From NCBI GenBank assembly GCA_003116995.1, contig BDSL01000010.1, positions 1,612,001 through 1,676,000 of the forward strand: a stretch of 64,000 nucleotides of DNA. Direction: 5' to 3'. Source of the stretch: Yamagishiella unicocca. Its lineage: Eukaryota; Chlorophyta; Chlorophyceae; Chlamydomonadales; Volvocaceae. Below, one piece after another: positions 20,681-32,800 of this stretch. Positions within the stretch are counted from its first letter, which is position 1; each line of letters starts with the position of its first letter. Both the position numbers and the translations under genes were made by a program. The notes beneath the pieces are model-generated. The model was not told where the DNA came from and made no database searches. It saw only the letters and a program-made list of their open reading frames with translations.

Positions 20681-22600
20681 CAACACTTGTGTGGAAGCGG
20701 AGAATGCGATTTAGACCCCTACCGCGAAATGTGGTTTGGGCAACAAGCCTCTGGAGGTGCTGTGGATGTCACGCGTATAGTATTTTTACACCAGAGGCGC
20801 GGTTTGATGACTTTGGACCCTTGAACGCCCTTCTGAGGGGGCTGCTGATTGTTTGGCTACATCCCCATTTAGTGTGTTACCGGTGTATGCTCGTGGCTCG
20901 TTTTACAGATGATCTGATCTGGATACGTATCGGTTGGTTACGGCCGGAATGAAATGAAACTACGCGATCCAAAGAGCTGTGTTGCAGCGCAGTATACCCC
21001 AGGGCAATGATCCGGCAGACCGACGTCACATTTAGGACAGCTTGACAACGTCACCTAACGGTACACAGCCAGAATCACCAATGAGGCTGCCGTGGCACAT
21101 TAATCCCGTCGTTATGCAATGATACCTTATTAGCTAGACGAGCACCTCAGAAGGCCCACTCACCGCCCAGCTCAGTCAGGCTTGCGGCCTACCGTAGTGT
21201 TGCGAAAATCGTTAAAAAAGCCCGGGGGAGGAAGGCGCTCTGGCAGCCCGCACCCTCATACCGTGCGGCTGGGCGCCCTTCGCCCAGTCGAGTGGCCAGT
21301 CAGCGAAGAGGCCTCCCCCGCCTCCCCGCCATCCTGGATACGCCGCCCCGCCATACCAACATACGAGGACTCGCAGCGTCCAGTGCCAAGGCATCCACAC
21401 CTAAGCAAGCATATCGTACACACGAAGAGCCCAGATGAAGCCACCCCACTGCAAACATGAGGCGGCAAAACGACGGACAATCGGGCCATACAACCCGCCG
21501 GGCTGCCTGAGCGCTCCACCTCCCGACCCCTCCGCCCCCATCCATGTCCGTTTCTTGCGTTCGCAACCGCGTCGTCGTAAACGCAGTGACAAGGCCGATC
21601 GCGACACCCCCCTCGGACCCTAAGAGCCCTGCAACCAGTGCTTTTCAGATACCACGGTAGGCCCCAGCGCTCCCGGGTGCCGACCAATGCCGCCCACAAG
21701 CAGTGAGTATTGCGGGGCGCACATTTGCACATGCCCGTTGTCTTATGTTTAGACGGCTTGAACTTCGCGTACACGACGCACGAGTGTCGCCGACAACCCG
21801 CGGTACACAGCGCAACGTCACGCTTGCCGCATCGATGCCAGTGTGAGTCGAATACAGTCAGCAGCCAGCTCCCCCGCCCCTTATTGGTGTCGAATAGGGA
21901 AACCACTCAACAATTAAGCCAAGCCCGTTTCACCAGCTGTCTGCTCACGCCAATCCAAGCGGCCATTTCATTGCGCCTGCCATTCCCAGTCCGTTCCGAA
22001 GACTGTCCACCAGCCACGCATGGCTTGTTCCTAGACACGAATCGGGGTCAGGCCAGCCCTCCTGAAATAGCATCCGCCATCCGTATGGCCATCCAGTCTA
22101 CACTCGAATCAACCCGACTGGCTCAGCGTGTGCCACGCATGTAGGCCTCGACCCCATTCCCGACTCCACCAACATGTTCAGCTCCGCCACCCACATACAT
22201 ATGATTTAGATCCATACCCGAAACAGGTCAGCCCAGCCCATAACCCAGCGTCCGCAACCCACGCAGAGCTGCTTGAACCCACACCCGAAACAGGAAGCCA
22301 ACGGAAGCGAGCTCCATGCATGCTGCCCGGAGCACCTTCGTCCCGCAGCTACTGGTATTAAGTTCTCCCACAGCAGCCCTGTGTTTGCATATGGGGCATA
22401 GCACCCGTAGCTGCATGCGCCTATACACACACACACACACACGCACACCACCCCGCGTCATTTGTACGACACGTACGCGGCCCGCGTGCGGCAGTGAAAC
22501 GAACTACCAACCGCTCCCCCCTCAAGACTCTACGACCGCCCCACCAGGCGTACCCATAATCTTCCAACACTGACCACGCAAGCCGCCAATGGGCGATCCT
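20680..22600. other. Intergenic region without a supported gene
   Basis: No recognisable coding sequence. A (CA)n run lies at about 22423-22446. The region separates cyclase copy A from the 3' end of the oppositely oriented kinase gene. Confidence 0.5.
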
Positions 22601-22706
22601 ATGCCGCCGTGTTTCCTTCCGGATCACACCAAGCTTCTCTACTCCCGTCTCTGCCCCCTCGTGCCCCTTCACTCGGGCAGCCCTCCCCGCTTGTTGCATC
22701 CCGCTG

Positions 22707-22845
22707 GTCCCCTGCACCTGCTGATGCGCGGGCCCCCTGGGTCCCCTGCACCTGCTGATGCGCGGGCCCCCTGGGTCCCCTGCACCTGCTGATGCGCGGG
22801 CCCCCTGGGTCCCCTGCACCTGCTGATGCGCGGGCCCCCTGCTGA
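22707..22845. repeat. 34-bp minisatellite just downstream of the kinase stop codon
   Basis: Four near-identical copies of a unit containing CTGCACCTGCTGATGCGCGG and GCCCCCTGGGTCCC. It begins about 20 bp past the kinase stop, so it is probably in the 3' UTR. Confidence 0.85.
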
Positions 22846-22864
22846 GCGCCTCCCCGAGCCGGAC

Positions 22865-25800
22865 CTAAACGTCTGCTTGCCCACTTCCCCCCGCCATGCC
22901 GCCGACCATCGCGCCCTCCCTGCTCAATGTACCCGCAGGCACCTGCGCGTCGATCGCTCCCGTCGATGCCGCCGCCTGAGCCGCCGCTGCTGCTGCTACC
23001 GCTGCTGCTGAGGGCGCTGCACGCGGCGGCGCCATGGCGGCCCCGGCCGCAGCTGCGGCGTGCGCCCCCGCACCGCCGTCCATGGCGGCGGGCAGCAGCA
23101 CCGCCGCCGGCATCGCCGCAGGGACGGAGGACAGGGAGCTTCTGCCACAGTGCCGTACGATCCAGGGGTGGGTCAGCAGCTGCTTGGCCGTGGGCCGCGC
23201 GGCTGGGTCCCTCGTGAGCGCCATGCGCAGGAAGTCCTTGCCCTCCTCGCTGATGCCGGGGAACTCCAGCATGCGGCTGCGGATGGCCTGGTGGCGGCAG
23301 TTGCGGTGGTGATATGCGGCGGCAACGAGCGGGGGCAGTGGGCGGGAGCTCAGCCACGGTCAGTGGGCGGGCATTGGACAGTGCGGGTAAGGAGGAAGGG
23401 GGCTGAAGGCAGGGCGCCATTCTCCCGGACACCAAAGGCGTGCACAAGTGTCCCCCCGACAGAGCGCATCGCAGGTGCTGGGCGCGCTACTACGTCTGAA
23501 GTGGTGAACGTCTGAAGTAGTGACCTAACGATACTACCGTGAACGCCTGCAGTATTGGCCGGTACGCAACGGTAACGAGCTGCACCGGCGTCAGCTGTGG
23601 CGCCTCGGGCAGCATTCCGCCGCCCACCTGTACACGCATCTCCCCATCCGTCCCCTATTTGCTCACTTGGATGATCTTGGCGGGCGACGACGCGCTGAAG
23701 GGCGCCCGGCCGGTGAGCACCTCGTAGCCCACCACGCCTGCGCTCCACACGTCCACGCGGCTGTCGTACCCCGGCACTGACGTGTCCTTCAGGTCAAATG
23801 GGCCCTTCTTCAGGGGGCAGTCCAGCACCTCGGGGGCAAAGTACCTGCCGCAAGGGACATTGTGCGCAATTAAACGGTCAGTGAGCCGAACACGTGTTGC
23901 CGACGAGGTGATACGGGCGCGAACAAGCGCACCAAGACCGGCCGTGGAGATTGCCCCGACGCATAAGACCATAAGGCCCCGAGGGATGGTCGGGTGATGC
24001 GGAAGAGCAGCTTTCCAGTTTGCACCGACAGACGGGCATAGACGAGCGGGTTTGCGAGCACGTGAATTGTTTGGGGACGCACTGTGGCAGTTGGGGGACG
24101 CACTGTGGCAGTTGGCGGACGCACTGTGGCAGTTGGGGGACGCACTGTGGCAGTTGGGGGACGCACTGTGGCAGTTGGGGGACGCACTGTGGCAGTTGGG
24201 GGACGCACTGTGGCAGTTGGGGGACGCACTGTGGCAGTTGGGGGACGCACTGTGGCAGTTGGGGGACGCACTGTGGCAGTTGGGGGACGCATTGTGGCAG
24301 TTGGGGGACGCACGCGGCACGAGAAGGGGCCCATGTGTTTCCACTGCAGGAGATTCACAACCGGGCGACGACTACGGGACACGGTACCCGACGATGTCCT
24401 ACCCGGCATTGGAAAGGAAGGACCGCGTCCCTCCTAACACCGCGGAACACACGGCGCAGCTCTGCAGTCGGCTGCTCGTGCCCTTTCCGCCAACCCGCCC
24501 CAATCGAGGCGCCCCGTCAGCATCCTCGAACCCACCCAAGCGTGTATCTACGCTACCCACCCAAATGTCCCCAGCCGGGTGTTGGCCTGCTCGAATTTCT
24601 GGTCAATTGCCAGCCCAAAGTCCGCCAGCTTCAGGCTGCAGGCAGCGTCCAGAAGCAGGTTCTCCAGCTTGATGTCCTGTTTAGGCCCGGGAGGCGTTCG
24701 AACGCGGAGGGTTGGACGGCAGGAAGTGGTGGCGCTACGAACACATCTGAGGCCGGGGGCTCAACTGGTTGAGCCGGCAACTCTGAGCTCGGCAAGGATC
24801 AACCGAACACACGTACACCGCCTTGATTGATGCCAAGATGAGGGCTGCCAGGGTCGATACGGCTGGTCCCGACCGTAACAAACTGCGTAGACCGCATGGC
24901 GCGTCCTCGATATAAATGAAGAACTTCACGCGCTGCTGGCCGCCCAGCCTCTTTTCCTAACGTATATTTCCTCACTTGTCGGTACACGGGTGTCCTCTCC
25001 GCCCTCAGCCGCCTCCACATCATGACCAACATCACGTCATGCCATTTGCTTCCCGATTGCCCCCACCCGGCACATGCCAACTTCCTACCCACTTCGACGT
25101 ACCGATGCGAGCTACACTGCTACTTTCCACCCAACACGGGGTGCTGGCACGCAACATGCCGTGCCACAAATCTCAGCAGCGCCATCCTTAACGAGCAGCA
25201 AAGCACAGTGGCGGACATCGGCACATTAGATGACACAACGCCGCCACCCGCCACCGGACCCTTCCCTTCCCTACCCGCCTATACCCTAACCTTCCTTCCT
25301 ACGTGGTCTGCGCAAGGCCGTGGTGGTCCGTCGTTGCAGTGGTCGCCTCCTCCCCCTCCCCACCGCAACCTACCCTGTGGATGAAGTGCTGGCTGTGCAG
25401 GAACGCCAGCGCCGAAATGAGCGGCTTCATGACCACCCTCGCCGCCTCCTCCTCCCCCAGCCTGCCGCCGCGGGACACCAGGAAGTCGAACATGTTGCCT
25501 TGCGGCGCCCAGTCCAGCGCCAGGTAGACGTACTTGGAGTCCTTCCAGGCCGCATACAGCGCCACCACGTGCGGGTGTACGATGCGGATGTGCAGACAGA
25601 TCTCCCGGGCGAGCTGCGGCGGCATCGGTCGGAGGAAAGAGGTGCGGGTATGTGCGGGTACGTACTAAATGTGCACGTAACGGTATGCAAGACGTGAGCA
25701 CGACCCGGAGGGCTCGGGGGGGGGGGGCGCCCTCGGCGAAGAGCCTTGCATGGGAGGAACATGACTTGCACCTTCTTCTTCGCGCAGGGCTGTCTTGGGT

Positions 25801-28800
25801 GGGGTTCCGCCCAACAAACCACGGCGGCGGCAGTGCGACGACTGCTCTGCCCTGAACCCCACCCACCGCCCCAACGCGCCAGGAGATGGCTGGCTGACTC
25901 GCCGCCTCGGCTTCTCAGCTGCTCGGCTCACAGCACGGAAAGTGCGTTACGTCACGTGCCATTTTGTCAAATGACCGCAATCACCGTCATTCCCACGGAT
26001 TCCCTCCCCATCCCTCGGATCTCCTCCCATCCCCTCCCTCACCACATTTCTCCAGCATGCCTCTATAAACGAGTGTACCAAACGGTTTCCTACTCGGCTT
26101 CCTAGTCCACGCGCTGTCCTCCAGCCCCCGCCCCCGCACCTGGAACCGCTCCATCTCGTGCAGCCGAGATCTCTTGTAGATCTTGAGCGCCACGTGCCGC
26201 CCCGACCGCTTGTGCTGCGCCTGGCACACCACGGACAGGCTGCCCTCGTACAGCTTCTTCAGCAGCGTGAAGTCGTCGATGGTCCACGACGACGACGGCG
26301 GCTGCGGCTGCAGCTCCGGAGGACAGTGGCTCGCCACGGCGATGGTCTTGGTGCGTGCGGGCGCCATCACGGCGGCGCCGCTGGAGGAAATGCCCGGGGG
26401 CTGATGCGCAGCAGTGGACGCGGACGGCCCCCCCCCCGCCATGGATCCGTGGGCGCCCTGAGTCCGCGGCAAGGTGGTGTGCTCGCCAGCGGCAGCAGCC
26501 GCTGCCGCTGCCGCGGCGCTTGCGGCGCCTGCTCTCTCTCGCTCACCACTCCCCGGAAAGGCGTCCTCGCTGCCAGCCAGCACCCGCGGCGGCAAGTTGG
26601 CTCCGTGGGCCACCTGCCCGTTGCCGTACAGGTCGGAGAGGCTGTGCTGCAGCGGCAGCTGGCCCGCGCCCGGCTGGCCCGCCGCATCCCCGCCCCCTCC
26701 CTGGAGCACCTTGAAGGCAGAGACCTGCGCGTGCGGGGCGCGCTGCGGGTCGACCGATGAACTGTATTCGCCGTACGACGCGGGGTGGACCTCCCCTGGA
26801 GGGTGCCCGTTGCCGCCGCCGCCGTTACGCCCGGACCCTCCGGCAGCGCCCGCGCCCTTGTTGCTGCTGTCGTTGTGGCCCCCGTTTGCCCCCGACTGCG
26901 CATCCAACGCCGCCGCCGCCAGCCCCGGGTGGCCCTGGTGCGGCTGGTGCGGTTGGGCGTGGTACGTGTGGTGGTGGTTGACAAGCGGCGCGGGCGGCTG
27001 TGTGGACGGGGACTGCCTGTGCGGGTACTGCTTGTGGGCCGCCCCGGTCTTCCCGCTCGCAGCCTCCAGCGAGGCGACCGCGGCGGCGGTGAGCGCCACG
27101 GGGCCCTGCAGGTGGCCGCGCCCGTCCTCCTCTTCACCGTCCCGCCGCGCGACTTGGAGCTCTGGACCCGTAGCGGCTGAGGTTGAACCCCCCGCCGCAT
27201 CGCCCACGCGCGCGCTCGCGCCAGAGCCCCTCGCTGCGGCCGGCGCCCCGCTTTCCCCCGGGGCCCCAGAGCCGCTTGTATACGCCCCAGCCACTGCCAC
27301 CTCGGGGGTCGCGCGGTCCGCACCCGCGCCTGCCCTGCTGCCCCCGCCCTCGGGCGGGGGCGCAGCCGTCGCCGTTGTGTGGGGCGGCGGCGGCAACACT
27401 TCCAGGCGGGGGTCCGGCGCCGCCGTGAGGTCCGACGCCTGCAGCCACTTGTACACCATCTGCATCTTGCGCTGCAGCGCGCGCTGGAAGCTCTGGTCCG
27501 CTCCGTTGTCGTACAGTGTCGTGTACGCCGCCAGACAGGCCGTCGTGAGCTTCATCGGCCGGCTCAGCAGCACCGGCTGGTCACCTTGGGGCGCGTGCGC
27601 CGATGCAAGATAGGGGCCGCTCGTTGCTGCGGCGGCAGCAGCGGCGCCGGCGGCAAATCCAGTGCCAGCAGCAGAGCCAGCGCCGGCGGTAGCGCCTCCT
27701 GCATCGTAGCCGCTAGTCCCGCCTCCCACGCGCTCTGCGGACACTGCGTTGACGCCGGGCACCCGGGGGAGGTCCGACGCGGCTGTTGGCTCCCCGTGGT
27801 GGTGGTCCGCACGACGGGCATCTGCTGGCTGTGCTGGGGTCGAAGTGCTGGGGTCGTGCGGTGCCGTCCCGGCGCTCGGTCCAGCGCCCACCGGTGACTG
27901 CCGGTCGCGCGGCTGGGCTCCGTGAGGCGGTTGGAGGCCGTTCTGAACCCCAAGCCCTCCGTCGCGGTAGTGCTGCTGATCCTGCTGCCGGTGCGGCGAG
28001 TGTGGCTGGGGCGGCGTTGCAGAAGCCTCATGCGGAGCCCCCAGCGACGGCGAGTCGAATTCGTGCACTGGCCCCTGCTGCTGCTGGTGTTGTCGGCGCT
28101 GCTCAGGTGTTGCCACGGGACCACCTTGGCCCATGCCTACCAGAGGGTGGTGGTGCTGCCCTTCCTGCTGGTGCTGCTGCCCTTGTTGCCCTTGCTGCCC
28201 TTGCTGCTCCCGCCACTGGTGCTGCAGCTGCATCAGCGGCGCCGACTTGCTATTGTGGTCCCCTCCCGAGGCCGCTGCCGCCCCCGGCATGCCCACCTGC
28301 ACATTCGTGCCAGCAACCTGCTCCAGCTGACCCAAATCCTCCAGCTGAGATGCCGTCTTTGTCTTTTCCCCCTGCTGCAATCCCTTTTGCAACCCAAGGA
28401 GTGATGGCACATGCGGGGCGCGCGCATCACGACGGACTCCGGCCGAGGCCGGTCCTGGTGCCGAAAGCCCCGACCCTCGCTCCGGGCGATTCTGCATCCG
28501 ATCAAGCGAGTCGTAGTCAGCGTACAGCATATCCTGTAGGTTGCTTGGGCCGCTGTACAGCGGGTTGCTGTCCAGGTTGGTGTTGTTCGCGGCGCTGTGC
28601 AAGGGGCCCACGGTTGTGGTACCGTACGGCACATATGAGCCACGAACGCCGTCTTCCATGATCCTCTGGAGTTGCGCTTCGCTGGAGTTGATTCCAGACG
28701 CTGCTCCCTCCGCCATGCGAGGTGGCAGCACCAGCCCGGTGCCCGACTGGGTGTTGGTTCGCTGGGCAAAGAGCATGCCCGAGAGGTCGGCGACATTAAA

Positions 28801-29331
28801 GGTCATGCGGGCGCTGTTACACAGTGGTTCCTGTAGCGGTGAGGTGGAAAAGGACAGGGGGCTTACGCAAAAGGGAAAGGCGTTGCGTGAGCATCCGGGA
28901 ACCCCTACTGAGGAGCAACCGCTCACCGCCGTATTTTGCGCAGACTCAAGCGCCGCCAGCAGCTTGTCATGGGGTACGTCCAACTGTTGTGCGTCCACGC
29001 GTTGCGCTTCCAGCTGCAGGCCATCGTTGTGCGAATCCGAGATAGGTTCTTCTGAACCCTTCGCCGGGACGGCTGGAGGAGAGCAAGGCTCTAATGGAGC
29101 CTCCGGTGTTACTAGATGAACCGACGCTGCAGCAACATCTGTGGGCTGAACTGGTGCAGCCGGCTTGAGCGGAGGTTCGCATGCGCCTGCCGGAACCGCA
29201 CTTGCTGCTGCCTTTTCACCCTTGTCCTTCTTCTTCTTGCCGATTTTACTGCGAGTGGCAGGCACAACATATATGCGACAACTGACATTGTGTGGGAATG
29301 ACGGTATTGCGAGTTTTTCGCGGGTGCCCAC
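22865..29331 (-). CDS. Ser/Thr protein kinase with long low-complexity N-terminus
   Basis: Minus-strand gene. Catalytic exons: 26140 and upstream, 25613-25374, 24676-24561, 23844-23667, 23287-22865, all phase-compatible. The kinase core reads in order: glycine-loop region LYEGSLSVVCQA, VALKIYK with the ATP Lys, EICLHIRIVHPHVV, HFIHRDIKLENLLLD (split across a splice site), ADFGLAI, GYFAPEVL, VDVWSAGVVGYEVL and a C-lobe ending LTHPWI. An Ala-rich tail of about 90 residues follows. The glycine loop is poor in Gly (YEGSLS). About 1,000 residues upstream are rich in Gln, Ala, Gly and His with no known domain. A likely ~97-bp intron lies near 28935-28840. The first base given is a splice-acceptor-like junction after CCTTTTCAG, so the true start exon is unresolved. 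The domain order resembles Aurora/CaMK-type single-domain kinases; the exact subfamily is not assigned. Confidence 0.82.
24069..24315. repeat. 22-bp minisatellite in a kinase intron, ~11 copies
   Basis: The unit GCAGTTGGGGGACGCACTGTGG recurs about 11 times with one or two substitutions. It lies in the intron between the exon with the DFG motif and the exon with the APE motif. Confidence 0.95.
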
Positions 29332-29868
29332 CTGAAAAGGTTCAGTAGCGACCTCACAGCTCCACCGTCCACCGCTTTTGCATTACTCCGCATGCTCCAC
29401 ACCTCAAACCGTCGTCAACCGGGCGCAACTACAGGACAAAAGAGCATCAAGGCGGACGCCTCTCCAACTCGCTAACCAAAATCCTACATAAGATTATCCA
29501 TAACTCAGTACTCTCCCAAAGTCTGATAACCACACTGCGCCTATGTCGTTGATGACAGCCAGGAGTTCTAGCAAATTTCTCTACGAATATTCAGGTCCTA
29601 AGCACTGATTCGCGCAGCATTGTAGATCGAGATGATCTGAATTAGAATGTTGTAAGGCGGAATGAGGATGGTGTGATCAAAGCCAAGGCATGCACCTTCC
29701 GTACTCACATGGGCGTGGTGCCTTGTGGAGGAAATTCCATTGACTATTCTGCATAATGGCTTACATATAAACTTCTGAACAGGGTGGTGTCACGCTACCG
29801 GGCATAGTTGCGCACACACTTGTTGTTACTTTGAGATTAACCCGCGAAAACCACACCCAACTGACACG
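29332..29868. promoter_or_regulatory. Divergent intergenic interval between kinase and allantoinase
   Basis: The two genes point away from each other with only about 540 bp between the mapped ends. This interval must hold the allantoinase promoter and either the kinase promoter or its first exon. No TATA box or defined motif was found, and the bidirectional role is inference. Confidence 0.4.
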
Positions 29869-32800
29869 ATGGTGGACCGATCACTGGTTGGCATGGTGAT
29901 CCTACTCAATGCAATTGCTGCGGGCGTGATGTAAGTAGCGTTCGGCGGTGTGCGCCTTGCCCCCTCGGCGGTGTGCGCCTTGCCCCGTCAACCCCCACTC
30001 GGCGCCTGCCCCCCAGGTACCAACGCTTCCACGACCATCCCCAGTTGCAGCTTCTGGAGTCGCGCGTGCTGGAAATGTACCATAAACTTATGCCGCCTAA
30101 GACGCCTGACCGGTGCGGCGCACTGAAATGGCCGGCGTACGTGCTGATAAGCGACAACGTCGTCTTCCCGGACGGCGTCCGACCAGGAGCAGGTGCGTGC
30201 TCGCGCACCAGCGGCCCTACCAGCTTCTTGGAAGCCCTTGAACCCCACCAGCTTCTTGGAAGCCCTTGAACCCCACCAGCGTCTTGGAAGCCCTTGAACC
30301 CCACCAGCTTCTTGGAAGCCCTTGAACCCCACCAGCGTCTTGGAAGCCCTTGAACCCCACCAGCGTCTTGGAAGCCCTTGAACCCCACCAGCTTCTTGGA
30401 AGCCCTTGAACCCCACCAGCGTCTTGGAAGCCCTTGAACCCCACCAGCGTCTTGGAAGCCCTTGAACCCCACCAGCTTCTTGGAAGCCCTTGAACCCCAC
30501 CAGCGTCTTGGAAGCCCTTGAACCCCACCAGCGTCTTGGAAGCCCTTGAACCCCACCAGCTTCTTGGAAGCCCTTGAACCCCACCAGCGTCTTGGAAGCC
30601 CTTGAACCCCACCAGCGTCTTGGAAGCCCTTGAACCCCACCAGCGTCTTGGAAGCCCTTGAACCCCACCAGCGTCTTGGAAGCCCTTGAACCCCACCAGC
30701 TTCTTGGAAGCCCTTGAACCCCACCAGCGTCTTGGAAGCCCTTGAACCCCACCAGCGTCTTGGAAGCCCTTGAACCCCCTAAACCCCCACAAAACACAAA
30801 CACTTCCCATACCTGCTGATGGTAAGCCCGCGCCCATGTGGGCGCAATTTGCGTGTGGCCCTTGGGGTGCCCAACCGCACAGCCAAGGTCAGGCCCGCCC
30901 ATAGAGCTGCCTCTGTTGGGCTTTCCACCCTTGCCCTGTTTCCCGTCCTGGCTTGCGGCGGCGCGCCCTGTGGCTTCCAAACGTCCTGGCTGCGGATGCC
31001 GCCCGCGGCTTGCGCAGTGTACATCGAGGGCTCGAAGATCGTCAAGGTGACCGAAGAGACCACCGTGGACAGCCCGCACGTGATGAACTTCAAGGACGCC
31101 GTCATCTCCCCTGGAGTCATCGACGTGCACATCCACCTGAACGAGCCCGGCCGCGCGGACTGGGAGGGTATGGCGCCGTGCGGCGGCGGGGAAGTCTTTG
31201 GTGTCAACGGGTGCCGTACATACACACGGGGAGAGGCTAGGAGAGGGCATGCTGGATGAGGGGTCGGGTCGGGCATAGAGCGGCACCTTCTGGATGAGGG
31301 AGGGGCTGTTGATGAGCAGTGCTTATTGGGACTGGGTGGACGAGCATTGCTTACTGGGACTGGGTTTCGAGGGAGACCCGTGGATGCCCGAAAACTGGGA
31401 CTGTGACTGGGTGGACGAGCAGTGCTAATTGGGTGGCGCTACAAAGCTACAAACCATAAGGCACAGGGGTATACCTGAGGAGAGCCCGGCACATAGCTAC
31501 AAGAGCTCCTAGCAACGCTGCCTCTTCTTCTTCCTCCCAAGCGCATGGCGCTGCTGCTGCTGCTACTGCGGCGCTTCACCCCCACCCCCACCCCACCATC
31601 ACCACCCCTGCCGCACCCGGGCACGCCCCGCCGCAGGCATCACCAACGGCACCCAGGCCGCTGCCGCGGGTGGCGTCACCACCGTCATCGACATGCCGCT
31701 CAACAGCGACCCCGTGACTACCGACCTGCCGCAGCTGCGAGCCAAGGTGGCACTGGCCAAGGTGGGGGCGACAAGCGGTGCGGCCGGAAGGAAGGAAGGA
31801 AGGAAGGGAGGGAAGGCCGTAGAGGGCGTGTGGGGCTTGGAGGTCGGCGCTGGGAGCCTGGGGGGATGGCGGCGTGGTGCGGCGTGGTGCGGTGGGTGGG
31901 TGGATGGCGCTTGCGCACGCGGTCTGGCTGTTCGTTGGCTCCGGCATGACCAACCGGATAAGCGGTGTGCAGCGCAACCAGTCAGCGATGGCCTTGCTGA
32001 TGTGATCAAGGGAATCAGCCCTGGACCAGGCGGTCATAGGGCTCCTCACGCGCACCGAAACCAAACGCCTCGTGTCGTACCCCTCTGCACCGGCTGCGGC
32101 GGCCTCAACCCCGCCTGCAGTTGCTGCCATCCCGGCGAGCGCACAGCGCGCATAGGCCAGTTGGTGCTGTTCCGCAACGCAGCGCGCATAGGCGCCACAG
32201 CGCGCCCTACCTTCACCTTACCCCGTCCCTACGACACAACGCGCTCTCGCGGCCCACCCCTCGCTCCCACGGTTTTTCTCGCATCCACGGGTCTTCCTCG
32301 CAACCCCTCGCCCCCGGGTCACCGTGCAGACCAAGGCCTACACCAACGTGGGCTTCTGGGCGGGACTGGTTCCGGCTAATGCCGCCAACCACACCCTGCT
32401 GGCGGAGCTGGTGGCGGGCGGCGCGCTGGGCTTCAAGAGCTTCATGTGCCACAGCGGCATCAACGACTTCCCCAACGTGGAGCGATCCGACATCGCGGCG
32501 GCGCTGCCGTTCCTCAAGTCGCGGGGGCTGCCGTACTACGTGCACGCCGAGGTGGTGTCCCCCGTGGACACCGACCCGGTGGGTCGGCGGCGAGTGGCGG
32601 TGTCACCTCCCTGGCGGTGTCACCTTCGCGTCCTCGGCTCGGGTCAGGGGCATGGACTCGAGGACGCGGAGTGGCAGCCTACCGGTAGTAGCCCCTTCGC
32701 AACGGGACCGGTGGTCCGCCTTCCCTTCGCGCGCAGCGGCATCGCCCCTCGCTCTTCCCGCTTCCGCTGCGGCCCGTCCGCACTCTCTTCAACCCCCGCA

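Noticed and set aside
24052..24672. Plus-strand frames reading GDALWQL or TVAVGGR repeats
   Set aside because: They are read-through of the 22-bp minisatellite inside a kinase intron on the opposite strand.
26474..27613. Plus-strand 379-codon frame opposite the kinase N-terminal exon
   Set aside because: It is antisense to a long GC-rich coding exon and has no family features. The opposite frame leads directly into the kinase core.
29988..31286. 432-codon and other long antisense frames over allantoinase intron 2
   Set aside because: They are produced by the 28-bp repeat (84 bp per three units, a multiple of three), have low-complexity repeat peptides, and overlap confirmed exons on the other strand.
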